Below, in pieces: positions 48,321 to 59,519 of a DNA stretch of 64,000 bases (position 1 is its first letter; every line of letters starts with the position of its first letter). Source of the stretch: Symbiodinium natans (lineage: Eukaryota > Sar > Dinophyceae > Suessiales > Symbiodiniaceae); NCBI GenBank assembly GCA_905221605.1, contig CAJNDS010000746.1, forward strand, positions 555,961 to 619,960, in the 5' to 3' direction. Made by a program: the position numbers and the translations under genes. The notes beneath the pieces were generated by a model, which was given only the letters and a program-made list of their open reading frames with translations, was not told the origin of the DNA and ran no database searches.

Positions 48321-48430
48321 CCCTAAGGGTCCATGTACCTCACTATTATATACTTGGGCCCTAAGAGTCCCGGTATAGTAGGTACTCTAAGGCCCAAGTA
48401 TATAACAATTAGGTGCATGGACCCTTAGGG
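48321..48430. mobile_element. Palindromic MITE, family 3, copy 2
   Basis: 110 bp: CCCTAAGGGTCCATGTACCT to GTGCATGGACCCTTAGGG, flanked by TAA on both sides, so a TA or TAA target duplication. Confidence 0.7.
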
Positions 48431-49095
48431 TAATCAAGCAGCGAAGTCAGAGCTTCCATTACGCAATTTGTTTCCGGGTGGGTTTAGGGTTTAGGGTTTA
48501 AGGTTTAGGGTTTAGGGTTTGGGGTTTGGGGTTTAGGGTTTAGGGTTTAGGGCTTAGGGTTTAGGGTTTAGGGTTCTCTGTACGCTGCAGGATGGGGAGA
48601 GAAGCGGGGGGGTTTTTCGGCATTTGTGTTAAAGCTTCTGCATGACAGATCGCACAGGCGGGAGAGGAACTCCACCTTTTAAGTAGACAGCTGAAAAGAT
48701 TACATCCTTAAACCGCGAGCTAAACCTTAAACCCTAACCCTAAACCCTAAACCCTAAACCCTAAACCCTAACCCTGAACCCTGAACCCTGAACCCTGAAC
48801 CCTGAACCCTGAACCCTGAACCCTGAACCCTGAACCCTCAACCCTAACCCTAAACCCTAAACCCTAAACCCCAAACCCCAAACCCTAGCAAGCCCCACAA
48901 ACCCAGAGTACAGCATGGGGCCTCGCCGTCCTCGTCCGGCAGATGTTGCCCTTGTTCAAAGATCGCCACACCACCGAGAACCTGAGATGCTTTTCTGTTT
49001 AGGGTTTAGGGTTTAGGGCTTCTCTGTGAAGGCGTCCCGCCATCGTGAGGCTACAACATTAGTTGCTTTTTTTGGATGCTTATTGCTGCAACTTA

Positions 49096-49204
49096 CCCTA
49101 AGGGTCCATAGAACCTACAGTATACACTTGGGACCCCAAAATCCCCCTATAGGAGGTACCTTAAGGCCCAGGTATTCTCTATTTAGGGACATGGACCCTC
49201 AGGG
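49096..49204. mobile_element. Palindromic MITE, family 3, copy 3
   Basis: CCCTAAGGGTCCATAGAACC on the left and GGGACATGGACCCTCAGGG on the right, with ACTTGGG.../GGCCCAGGT inner arms. Confidence 0.65.
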
Positions 49205-49640
49205 AAAGCGCTCTCCCCTAAACCCTAAACCCTGAGCCCTGAACCCTACACCCTGAACCCACTTTGCTCCTCCTAGGGCCTCATATGTTTTGGGACAATG
49301 TGGGAAATCGAGAGAGAAGGCGCTCTTCAAATGGCTTAGTGAGGTGTTTAGGGGGGTTTAAGTTTTAGGGTTTAGGGGTTAGGGTTTAGGGTGGTGTTCA
49401 AGGTCCATGGGCTTAAGGGTTGAAGGTTCAGCATACTTGGGTTGAGGGGCTTAGGGTTCAACATTTAAAAAAAACACATGGCAATATGGTTACATATGGA
49501 CATGCAGGTGACGTAGTGCAAAGGGATCATTGTCCCTGCGTGCCCAAGAGACGGCAGAAAGCCTCATCATTGAAACGCTGTTACAAAAAAACACGTATTA
49601 ACGCAAGCTGCGCCACCCGAAGAAAGTACCATGAAAACAT

Positions 49641-49749
49641 TATAAGGGTCCATGCACCTCATTATTTTATACTTGGGTCCTGAAGTCCCTGTATAGGAGG
49701 CACTTTAAGGCCCAAATATATAATGATGAGGTACATGGACCCTTAGGGA
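49641..49749. mobile_element. Palindromic MITE, family 3, copy 4
   Basis: TATAAGGGTCCATGCACCTC on the left and GAGGTACATGGACCCTTAGGG on the right (109 bp), same inner arms. Four copies lie within 2 kb. Confidence 0.65.
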
Positions 49750-50433
49750 ATATAGCTCATAGCCTCTGAACCTCAAGATCCGCAGAGTCCCATCTGATGC
49801 TGCGCTCACTGACACAAGCGACATGACTGCGCCAGCTCTCGCAATGATCCTTTATTCACAACAGGTGACAACTCCCATACTCCCTTAAAAAAACAATACT
49901 CCTAATGTTCCCTTGGGTTTGTATAAAAAGAAGTAACAACAAGTCTTAAGGGGCTATGGACTATAGATTAATGTTGCCTTGGGTTTGTATACATAGAAGT
50001 AATAAAAAGTCTTAACGGGCCTTGAGATTCTTCTAGCAGTAGCTACTCAGAGCCGCATGCCTGCGCACGGTGCGAGGCAAAAAAAAAGCAAGCAATCTGC
50101 TGGAGTGTAAGGGTTTACGCGGTTTATAAGGTTTACAGAGTTTACAAGGTTTACAAGGCTTTTTATGGTTTATAGGGTTTTACAGAGCTTACAAGGCTTA
50201 TAAGGTTTATAGGGTTTCATAGAGTTTACAAGGTTTATAAGGTTTATATGGTTCATAGGGTTGCTTTTTTGTTTGTCAGGATGTCTTGGTTCACTGTCCG
50301 GCTTTTATCTTGTGTTCTGCGTGTCTGCCCAGTGCTCAAGGTTTGGGTTCAGATACCCCTAAACCCTAAACCCTAAACCCTAAACCCTAAACCCTAAACC
50401 CTAAACCCTAAGCCCAAAACCCTGAACCGTAAC

Positions 50434-50551
50434 CTCGCCCGGTAGAGGCGGCCAGGCAGCCAACGCGCTTCCCAGCACCACGACTGAGGGAAGGTGCTCA
50501 CCAAGGAAAGCTACAGAGATGGAGGCCAGGCAAATGGTGTTGAGCCTTGGA
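50434..50551 (-). CDS. Candidate transmembrane exon, possibly EamA/DMT-type transporter
   Basis: Minus strand: CTACACGAG| acceptor after a TTTAGGG/CCCTAAA array edge, then 118 nt encoding RLNTICLASISVAFLGEHLP then SVVVLGSALAAWPPLPGE, then GAG|GTTACGG, a donor leading into another array. The hydrophobic run with FLGEHLP resembles the conserved LGE segment of EamA-type drug/metabolite transporters, where a helix is followed by GE and a second helix. That is recall, not a search. A single exon only. Confidence 0.45.
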
Positions 50552-52490
50552 CTCGTGTAGGGTTTAGGGTTTAGGGTTTAGGGTTTAGGGTTTAGGGTTT
50601 AGGGTTTAGGGTTTAGGGTTTAGGGTTTAGGGTTTAGGGTTTAGGGTTTAGGGTTTAGGGTTTAGGGTTTAGGGTTGAGGGTTGAGGGTTGAGGGTTTGG
50701 GGTTTGGGGTTTAGGGCTTAGGGTTTAGGGGTGTCATCCAACCCCAAGAACCTGCCAAAAGGGAACCCTGGAAGCTTTCGTGTTTAGCGTTGTTAGGGCT
50801 ATCATGGGCCCTGATATTGCTTCTTATCCGTCCCTTGACCCTACCAAAACCCTAATCCTCCCAACCCCAAGCCCCAAGCCCCAAGTCCCAAGCCCTAAGC
50901 CCTAAGCCCCGAGCCCTAAACCCTAACCAAGCAATAATCTGTACATCCGTGTCTTTTCTCAGGGTTTCGGTGCCTTTTTTGGATGGGGCAGGGCTGGCTC
51001 AAAACACAAAAGCTTTGATATTTGAGAGGGCATGTTTATGCAAAAGCTTGAACAAAGCCCTCGACAGGACGGTTTTGCTCGAAGCAAAAGTATAAACAAG
51101 GGAGATAAAACAAGCCCCTCGAAAATGTTATTTTGCGGCCCGATACAAAACATAAGATCATACACCAAAAACATGACGAAGAAGCAGAGCCCCGAAAGCC
51201 CGAGCGAGACACGCAGGGTTGTTCCCTGTAGGGGTTTCGGGGCTTAGGGTTTCGGATCTGACTATCTTTGTTAGCCTGCCCGGCCACAGCAGCCCGTGAA
51301 CCCATGAACCTTGATTTTTCGGCCCTAAACCCTAAACCCTCGCAAAACCCCTGCCCTACAGACCCTAAATCCTTGTCATTGCCCTGTCAGGTTCCGGCAC
51401 CTTGTTCCATATGATGGAGAGTAGTGGGGGCACTGCGACAGTGAAAGTGCCATGCATGTGTGGGCAAGGGCGCGCTGGTGAAGGTGTGACCCTTCAAGGC
51501 GCTGGTGAGCGTGCAAGTTGTTTTTTTGATGCTGGCAAAGTGTCTTGAAGGCGCTGTGCAAGTGCCACCGCCTCCCATGGACATACATGTTTTTTGGCGC
51601 CGAAGCAACATTATCTGAGGGCAGAAGCCACAGTACTCGAGGGCAGAGCTTCAAGTGCTACATTTAAACCCGAAATCTCATTCTGTTCAAGCAGGCATGC
51701 CTTCCTGGTGTAGAAGCAACTGCAAGAGCCACAAACCCTAAACGCCAACTGACTGCAGGCACCTAAACGGTGGAGAAGCCTAGTGTGGGGAAGGCAGGTT
51801 TTTCAGGGCTTGTTTGGGGCCACGTGGTTGTTCAGTTGTTCATGTTCTGAAGCCCCAGCACAAAGCTTCGAAAACCCTGAACGCTAAAAACCCTAAACCT
51901 AAACCTTAAACCGGAAAAGAATCCACGGCAGAGCAAAGCTGCCACGTTCGCAGAGATGCCCTCGCGTGCCACGGTGGAGGCGAAGAGACCAACAGCCTAC
52001 GGTGTAGTTCTCTAAGCTAGGGGTTAGGGGTTAGGGTTGGTTTTGGCGCTCGCATAGCTGGGTTTCGGGTTGAGGTTTCAGGGTTTAGGTTTAGGGTTCT
52101 CGAATTTGGGGTGGGAAGGTTGAGGGTCTAGCGTTCTAGGGGTTCAGGGTTTGTAGAGTTTTGGCCTGGGTCGTTGAGGGCTCAAGTTTGTGTGAGGCAG
52201 CTGAAGAGTCGTCCTGCAAATCATGGGAGCCTTTTTACTACCTGCCCTCACCTGAACCCCATCTACGCCCCCGCCCCGCTCCCCCAAAGCCGACCAGCCC
52301 AACAAGACCCCCGCGAAATCAAGAAACTCCACCAAATCTCTCAAACCCACCCTCTTTCCCTAGAAGATTGCCCCGCGTCCCTTAAACTCGAAACCCTAAA
52401 CTCCGCAGCCCCGAAGCCAAACCCTAGACCCTACACCCTAAACCCGAAACATCCCTCGGAGGTCGCAGGAGCCAAAATTTCTTCAGTGAC

Positions 52491-52493
52491 TTA
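52491..52493. repeat. TTA target duplication, left
   Basis: CAGTGACTTA|CCCAAGTCGTCC. The inverted partner arm reads (as complement) CAGTGACTTAGGGCTTTC with a single TTA at 57026-57028. Confidence 0.8.
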
Positions 52494-53025
52494 CCCAAGT
52501 CGTCCTGGTGTTCGGTTATGTTGGCAACTAGCCTCTGGTTCCAGGATCTATGGGAACCGAGACAACAGTTCCGGAACCAACCTTCCAAGCGACAAATTAG
52601 GAAGCATTACAACCAAAAAGGAACATTGCAACATCGCATGCGCAGTGCTAATGATGTTACTGATGCTTTTGCCCCCCCCCCCCCTCGCCCAATGATGCCG
52701 CTGATGGGTGGGGGGGGGGTGGGTAGTAATACAGATTTCAACCAGGGGTACACGCAGTCCGCTTCCCCCTCTCCCGTAGCAACCTTTCAGGTCGGGGGGT
52801 GGGGGGGCGGGGGTGGGGGGTGGGGGTGGGGGGCGGGTGGGGGGTTGGGGGTTTCGAGCCCGAAACCTGGACTTGGGCCAGAAGAGGTGGGGGGGGTGGG
52901 GGGAGATTAAAGGATAACACAACCAGTTGGAAAATACCAAAGCCAAGAAAGTGGTTATTACAACTGAGGAGGCCTGAGAACGCGGATAGCACAACCAGTG
53001 CCTTGCATGTTGGTGGATATCTCAA

Positions 53026-53810
53026 CCGGAGGCCATTCTGGCGCAGGAAAAGATAAAAATCTTGCGAAAACCACGAAATCATTGGGCAATCACATATGAA
53101 AGCCGTCAATGCTGCAGCGAAGAAAATTCATTTTTACAGGCTCCTGGTGAAGGGAATTCTGTGGCCCGCAACACATAATTATCAGGAGAAAACCATGAAA
53201 TCAGCGCGTAACCACATATGAAAACAATCAATGGTGCAGAAACGAAGTAAGTTCATTTATACAAGCTCCTGGTGTAGGGAATTCTGTGGCCCGCAACACA
53301 TAATAATCAGGAGAAAACCATGAAATCAGTGCGTAACCACATATGAAAACAATCAATGGTGCAGAAACGAAGTAAATTAATTTATACAAGCTCCTGGTGT
53401 AGGGAATTCTGTGGCCCGCAACACATAATAATCAGGAGAAAACCATGAAATCAGTGCGTAATCACATATGAAAACAATCAATGCTGCAGAAACGAAGTAA
53501 ATTCATTTATACAAGCTCCTGGTGTAGGGAATTCTGTGGCCCGCAACACATAATCATCAGGAGAAAACCATGAAATCAGTGCGTAACCACATATGAAAAC
53601 AATCAATGCTGCAGAAACGAAGTAAGTTCATTTATACAAGCTCCTGGTGTAGGGAATTCTGTGGCCCGCAACACATAATAATCAAGAGAAAACCATGAAA
53701 TCAGTGCGTAATCACATATGAAAACAATCAATGCTGCAGAAACGAAGTAAATTCATTTATACAAGCTCCTGGTGTAGGGAATTCTGTGGCCCACAACACA
53801 TAAAAGTATG
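53026..53810. repeat. 125-bp tandem repeat, about six units
   Basis: AGGGAATTCTGTGGCCCGCA recurs at 53151, 53276, 53401, 53526, 53651 and 53776, exactly 125 bp apart. Each unit also has GAAAACCATGAAATCAGTGC and CACATATGAAAACAATCAA. Units are over 95% alike except the edge ones. Confidence 0.95.
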
Positions 53811-54264
53811 ATAAAAGTCATGATGAAACCACAAAATCACTGGGCAATCACATGTAAAATCAGCGAAAGCCTCTTGTGGCATCGAACGCTCTCTGCAAAA
53901 TCTGCAGCTGTGCTTTTGCCTCTGGGCATCTCTAAGACGTGGCCTCGCAGCGCTGATAGGGTTTAGGCAACCCAGGGAGGACAGGGTCTAAGCAGATGAG
54001 GGATATCACAACTGCAGATGTTTTCAAAGTTGCTTGGTGTTCTGTAAGGACCCCAACTCTGGTTTGGAATGTTGGTAACTTGTAACCTTAATAAGCGGGT
54101 TGTGATATCACGGTTTCTGGTTTGCCCTCAAACCGACAGCAGTTGTGACATCCCGGTTTTTGGTTGTAATAATACTTTTTTGGTCGTAGTATGGGGTGGG
54201 GGGGTGGGGACGGGGGGGTGGGGGGTTGGTGGGGGAGGGGTGGGGACGCGGCGGGCGCGGGGGG

Positions 54265-54350
54265 CGGACATTGCGGTTCCAGGCTGTTCTGTTACGGTTC
54301 CAGGGTGTTCTGTTACGGTTCCAAGCTGTTTTGTTACGGTTCCAAGCGTT
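54265..54350 (+). repeat. 21-bp tandem repeat, four units
   Basis: Units of GGTTCCAGGCTGTTCTGTTAC with minor changes, giving a repeated SxLFCYG-type frame. Downstream (54371-54430) is a run of the variant heptamer CCCTAGA. Confidence 0.8.
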
Positions 54351-54689
54351 CCGGGCCCCCCTTTGGCAGCCCTAGACCCTAGACCATAGACCCTAGACCC
54401 TAGACCCTAGACCCTAGACCCTAGACCCAAGACCTTTAAACCCTAAACCCTAAACCCTAAACCCTAAACCCCAAACCCTAAACCTTAACCCTCAACCCTA
54501 AACCCTAACCCTCGACCCTACACCCTAAACCCTAACCCTAATGTGGGATCCTGTTTAATGTGGGAACAGTCGAGGCGTGGATGGGGGCCTGATTAGACGG
54601 CCCCGGGGGTTTATATGATTTTAATAGGGAGGAGTTTAGATAGATTTAAAAGGGATCCATATGAATTTAAAGGGATGAGCTTAATATAA

Positions 54690-55515
54690 TTTAAAAGGGA
54701 TGTGTGCGAGTCGAAAAGGGATCCGGGATGAGTTTATATATTTTTAAAAGGAATCCATATATAGGCTTTTTCCAAATTCGTAGCCTCCGAGCCGACGCCT
54801 TGACATAAAACAGACCCCAAATCAGTGCCACGATTCGGGGCCGAGGGGGGCTCCTGGACCACCCCCTTGTCGGATTGAACGAAACCAATTTTTCAAATGG
54901 TTTCTTAAAGGGAATTAATGGTTTCGGGCCAGTTGGAATGGATGAGGTCTGCCTTTAAAATCACATCCGGCTTTAAAATCATAAGGCCCGGCTTTAAGCC
55001 TAGAGACCAAGGCATCCAAATTCGGAGCTTCCGGGCCGGGGCCTTGACATAAAGCAGGACCCCGAATCAGTGCCATTATTCGGGGCCGAAGGGGGCTCCT
55101 AGACCACCCCCCTTGTCGGATTGAACGAAACCAATTTTTCAAATGGTTTCTTAAAGGGAATTAATGGTTTCGGGCCAGTTGGAATGGATGAGGTCGGCCT
55201 TTAAAATCACAAGGTCCGGCTGTAACATCATAAGGCCCGGCTTGAAGCCAAGAGACCAAGGCATCCAAATTCGGAGCCTCCGGGCCGGGGCCTTGACATA
55301 AAACAGGACCCCAAATCAGTGCCATTATTCGGGGCCGAAGGGGGCTCCTGGACCACCCCCTTTGTCGGATTGAACAAAACCAATTTTTCAAATGGTTTCT
55401 TAAAGGGATTAATGGTTTCGGGCCGGTTGGAATGGATGAGGTCTGCCTTTAAAATCACAAGGTCCGGCTTTAAAATCATAAGGCCCAGCTTTAAGCCGGA
55501 GCCTCCGGGCCGAAA
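54690..55515. repeat. About 247-bp tandem repeat, about 3.3 units
   Basis: AAACCAATTTTTCAAATGG recurs at about 54882, 55128 and 55377 (spacing 246-249 bp). Each unit includes TTAATGGTTTCGGGCC, CTTTAAAATCA blocks and GGGGCCGAAGGGGGCTCC. Minus-strand frames starting MKNWF in each unit are repeat-borne and carry no domain I know. Confidence 0.9.
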
Positions 55516-56219
55516 CAAGCCCCAAGTCTTTAAAAAAATTGCCGGAATTCGGGAACCGTTTGACTTTAAAGAGGCACCCGCAAACAGTCAGGGGTTCCTG
55601 AATAAATCGGCCAGATTGACTTTAAAGAGGCGGCCCCTACTAAACAAGGTCCAACTTTACACCCTAAACCCTTATAAACCCAAACCCTAAACCCTAAACC
55701 CTAAACCCTAAACCCTAAACCCTAAACCCTAAACCCTAAACCCTAAACCCTAAACCCTAAACCCTAAACCCTAAACCCTAAACCCTAAACCCTAAACCCA
55801 GCCCCTAAGCCTGTCATCTTGGTACAAGGCAAACTTGATATTTCTATGATACCCTTATTAGTAGTTAAAAAGGTGTTGGAACGGAACCGGTTCCAGAGTT
55901 ATGGGGCGGTGTCTATCCTCAGTGGCTACCGGATCGGTGTCTGACTATACTGGCAACCGGACGACGTGGGTTAGGGCTTTCAAGTTTAAGGTTTAGGGTT
56001 TGGGGGTAGCAAACCTAAAGCCGTAAACCTCTAAAAGCCTTCAAAGATGTATTTTCTACTCGTAGGGTCCCTAAGCAACTAGTAGACTGGGATTCAGTAA
56101 TCAATAAACACCTCTACTGCACCAAGCCTACACGCGACAACCTCCAAGCTTCAAAAAAACAGGTGCGCGCGCGCGTGGAGCCGCGTACCACCCCAGCCCA
56201 CCCCTACACCCGTAAAACG

Positions 56220-56240
56220 CGCGCGCGCGCGCGCGCGCAC
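56220..56240. repeat. (GC)n tract in the inverted-duplication core
   Basis: Alternating GCGCGC of about 20 bp, also at 56640-56650, 56740-56756 and 56795-56806. This is a Z-DNA-prone sequence near the palindrome axis. Confidence 0.8.
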
Positions 56241-58496
56241 CTGCCAGTGGTGTTGCAGCGTTTGCTTTCTCCTTGTCATGATATGTGACGAACTCCCCCC
56301 ACCGAGCTCGGCCCCCTCTGTTGGGCAGATTACATCTGAACTCGGGCGGCGGGCGGGGCCGCGGATCAGGGATTCTGACCAACGGGGGGGGCTGAGCTCG
56401 GGGGGGGCAGAACGTCACATTACAGATGTAATCTGCCCAGCACCATCATAACACCATACGAATCTGACCAACAGGGGGGGGCTGAGCTCAGGGGGGGTCA
56501 TTCGTCACGCCCAGCACAGAGGAGAGAAGAGACCGTCACATTACAGATGTAATCTGCCCAACAGAGGGGGGCCGAGCTCAGGGGGGGGAGTTCGTCACAT
56601 ATCACGACAAGGAGAAAGCAAATGCTGCAACACCACTGGGAGGCGCGCGCGTTTTACGGGTGCAGGGTTGGGCTGGGGCGGTGGGGCATGTGCGCGTATC
56701 ACGACAAGGAGAAAGCAAACGCTGCAACACCACTGGGAGGCGCGCGCGCGCGCGTTTTACGGGTGCAGAGTTGGGCTGGGGTGGTGGGGAATGTGCGCGC
56801 GCGCACCTGTTTTTTTTTGGTGAAGGGGACTTGCGGGGTTGCCTTGCCAGTGCGACAAACCTTAGAGGCTGCTTGTCGCGTGTAGGCTTGGCGCAGTAGA
56901 GGTGTTTACTGGAGTCCCAGTCTACTAGTTGCTTGCGGACCCTAGAAAATACATCTGAAGGCTTTTAGAGGTTTACGGTTTTAGGTTTGCTACCCCCAAA
57001 CCCTAAACCTTAAACTTGAAAGCCCTAAGTCACTGAAGAAATTTTGGCTCCTGCGACCTCCGAGGGATGTTTCGGGTTTAGGGTGTAGGGTCTAGGGTTT
57101 GGCTTCGGGGCTGCGGAGTTTAGGGTTTCGAGTTTAAGGGACGCGGGGCAATCTTCTAGGGAAAGAGGGTGGGTTTGAAAGATTTGGTGGAGTTTCTTGA
57201 TTTCGCGGGGGTCTTGTTGGGCTGGTCGGCTTTGGGAAAGGGGGGTGGGGGCGTAGATGGAGTTCAGGTGGGGGCAGGTAGTAAAAAAGACTCCCATGAT
57301 TTGCAGCACAACTCTTCAGCCGCCTAACACAAACCCTGAGCCCTCAACGACCCAGGCCAAAACTCTACAAGCCCTGAACCCCTAGAACGCTAGACCCTCA
57401 ACCTTCCCACCCCAAATTCGAGAACCCTAAAACCTAAACCCTGAAACCTCAACCCGAAACCCAGCTATGCGAGCGCCAAAACCAACCCTAACCCCTAACC
57501 CCTAGCTTAGAGAACTACACCGTGGGCTGTTGGTCTCTTCGCCTCCACCGTGGCACGCGAGGGCATCTCTGCAAACGTGGCAGCTTTGCTCTGCCGTGGA
57601 TTCTTTTCCGGTTTAAGGTTTAGGTTTAGGGTTTTTAGCGTTCAGGGTTTTCGAAGCTTTGTGCTGGGGCTTCAGAACATGAACAACTGAACAACCCAGG
57701 AAGGCATACCTGCTTGAACAGAATGAGATTTCGGGTTTAAATGTAGCACTTGAAGCTCTGCCCTCGAGTACTGTGGCTTCTGCCCTCGGATAAGGTTGCT
57801 TCTGCGCCAAAAAAACATGTATGTCCATGAGAGGCGGCGGCACTTGCGCAGCGCCTTCAAGACACTTTACGTGCACGCTCACCAGCGCTTTGAAGGGTCA
57901 CACCTTCACCAGCGCGTTCACAGCGCCCCGGCATCTCTCCATCATTTGGAACAGGATGCCGGAACCTGACAGGGCCTTGAAAGGATTTAGGGTTCAGGGT
58001 AGGGGTTTCGTTTGGGTTTAAGGTTTAGGGTTGAGGGCTTAGAGTTCAAAACCTAAAAATCAAGGTTCATGGGTTTAGGGGCTGCTGTGGCCGGGCAGGT
58101 TAACAAAGAAGTCATAGTCAGATCCGAAACCCTAAGCCCCGAAACCCCTACAGGGACGAACCCATACGTGTCTCGCTCGGGCCTTCGGGGCTCTGCTTCT
58201 TCATCATGTTTTGGGATATGACTTTATGTTTTGTATTGGGCCACACAATAACATGTTCGGGGGGGCTTGTTTTATCTCCCTTGTCTATATTTTTGTTTCG
58301 AGCAAAACCGTCCTGTCGAGGGCTTTTTTTTTCAAGCTTTTACATAAACATGCCAAAGAATTTTTTCTGTCTGAGCCAAATTAGGCCCCCTAAAATTATC
58401 AAGACTTCTTGTGTGTTGAGCCATCACCACCCCGTCCAAAAAAGACACCGAAACCCTGAGAAAAGACACGGATGTACAGATTATTGCTTGGTAACC

Positions 58497-59240
58497 CCTA
58501 CACCCTAAACCCTAAAACCCTAAACCCTAAACCCCAAACCCTGACCCCAAACCCTAAACCCCAACCCCTAAACCCTAAGGCCCCAGACAGATAGCAGGCT
58601 TAGGGGCTTTCAGGGCTTATAGGGTTTAAAATTTCAGGGTTTCGTGTTTAGGGTGTAGGGTTTAGGGTGTAGGGTGTAGGGTTTAGGGTTTAGGGTCTAG
58701 GGTCTAGGGTTCTGGTTTGAAGGTTGAGAGGTCATAACCCTGAAGCCAAGCGCACCCTGCGCTTCATCTGTGGCGTCGGTTCAACTTCCCCCCAAACCCA
58801 CGGCCTCAACCTCCCACCCAAACACCCAAGCAAGAGTTTCATCCCGCAAAAAGGAGGCCCCCCTCAAAAGGGCGTGAGGTTTAGGGTTTAGGGTTTCGGG
58901 TTTGGGGCTAGGGTTTAGGGTTTAGGGTTCGACCGGGCCGATGCCAGCTCTACTGCCGCCGACATGCTTCCCGACGATCTGCTGCGCACTGGCTCCCAAG
59001 TCCTTGAGGGCCTCAAGGACAGGGACCATGTAGTTAAGGGACAATTTAACTACCCTTTTCGTTGTCCCAAACTCTGGGTACACGAGGTTGCCCAGCAACC
59101 CAGGATTGAAACGGGCGCCCTTTTGGCTTAAAGGGGTTATAAGAGAACCTAAGCCCCCCCAAAACGGCATAAGGGTACTACTGGGCATCCTAGCACAAGC
59201 AAGGGCCCCTTGATTAGACTGCCTTTAGTTTATTTGTGTG
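58497..59240. repeat. Telomere-like arrays and unique DNA, block J
   Basis: Degenerate CCCTAAA at 58500-58580 and TTTAGGG variants at 58640-58715 and 58878-58930. 58930-59030 (minus) is open (TLMPFWGGLG-type frames are across the MITE and not credible). A family 2 MITE lies at 59083-59192. Confidence 0.7.
59083..59192. mobile_element. Palindromic MITE, family 2, copy 4
   Basis: GAGGTTGCCCAGCAACCCAGG start and TACTACTGGGCATCCTA end. More diverged than the copies at 1500, 27144 and 39917. Confidence 0.6.
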
Positions 59241-59359
59241 CCCGATACTTCTAACTTGACTTTAGTCTACTTGCCCAATGCTTTTACCAGATAAGTGTAT
59301 ATGTTTTTATGTATTTCATACACAAGCATATTGTGTGTGTGAATCTACACACTTTCAAA

Positions 59360-59465
59360 ATACATATATATATATATATATGTATGTACATACATACATA
59401 CATGCATACATACATACATGCATGCATGCATGTATGCATGCATGCATACATATATATATATATGG
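59360..59465. repeat. (TA)n / (TACA)n / (GCAT)n compound microsatellite
   Basis: About 105 bp of TATATA, TACATACA and GCATGCAT units, palindromic in composition. A similar compound tract with (GATGAT)n lies at 60345-60480. Confidence 0.9.
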
Positions 59466-59519
59466 GTTGTTGTCAAAATGCTTGTTCCCGAAAATGACGT
59501 TAAATCGGAACTCCCTCGG

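Larger units (their letters stand above)
47061..50930. repeat. Telomere-like arrays, MITEs and unique DNA, block I
   Basis: TTTAGGG at about 47225-47257, 48480-48572 and 50560-50725 (about 20 units). CCCTAAA at about 48730-48890 (ten CCCTGAA units inside) and 50355-50420. 50110-50270 is a degenerate GGTTTATA/GGTTTACA nonamer run. Unique stretches 47260-47740, 47870-48120, 49200-49640 and 49760-50100 show no gene I can support; a plus frame at 49420-49683 starts at an ATG but has no recognisable features. Confidence 0.8.
52494..55970. mobile_element. 3.48-kb non-autonomous DNA transposon with internal tandem repeats
   Basis: It starts CCCAAGTCGTCC and ends GGACGACGTGGG, inverted ends matching at 11 of 12 positions. 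TTA lies on both sides (52491-52493 and 55971-55973). The other arm of the inverted duplication carries the uninterrupted site with one TTA, which fixes the boundaries. A 3-bp TTA duplication is typical of PIF/Harbinger and also fits CACTA-like elements. No transposase frame is visible. The interior has a G/T-rich section (about 52725-52905), a 125-bp tandem repeat, a 21-bp repeat, telomere-like arrays and a 247-bp tandem repeat. Confidence 0.8.
50936..58496. repeat. Large imperfect inverted duplication
   Basis: The left arm 50936-52493 is repeated in reverse complement at about 57026-58496, and 55974-56280 at about 56576-57025. For example AAGCAATAATCTGTACATCC at the left end appears inverted near 58480. 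The spacer at the axis is about 56281-56575. The left arm is split by a 3.48-kb transposon. Arms share old gene-like and telomere-like pieces and differ by many small indels, so the duplication is not very recent. Open frames around 51376-51654, 52174-52695 and 57025-57309 lie in the arms. None is a clear gene. Confidence 0.85.

Noticed and set aside
18600-50730. One continuous giant gene built from all the islands
   Set aside because: Protein-like islands lie on both strands in interleaved order, so they cannot form a single transcript.
52518-53109. Gly/Trp-rich and Pro-rich frames in the G/T-rich section
   Set aside because: Compositional, inside a non-autonomous transposon.
53026-53810. 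CRISPR-like array
   Set aside because: 125-bp units repeat end to end without unique spacers; ordinary tandem repeat in a eukaryotic element.
54691-55518. Repeated MKNWF-type minus-strand frames
   Set aside because: They recur because the 247-bp unit is tandemly repeated; no domain and poor conservation between units at indels.
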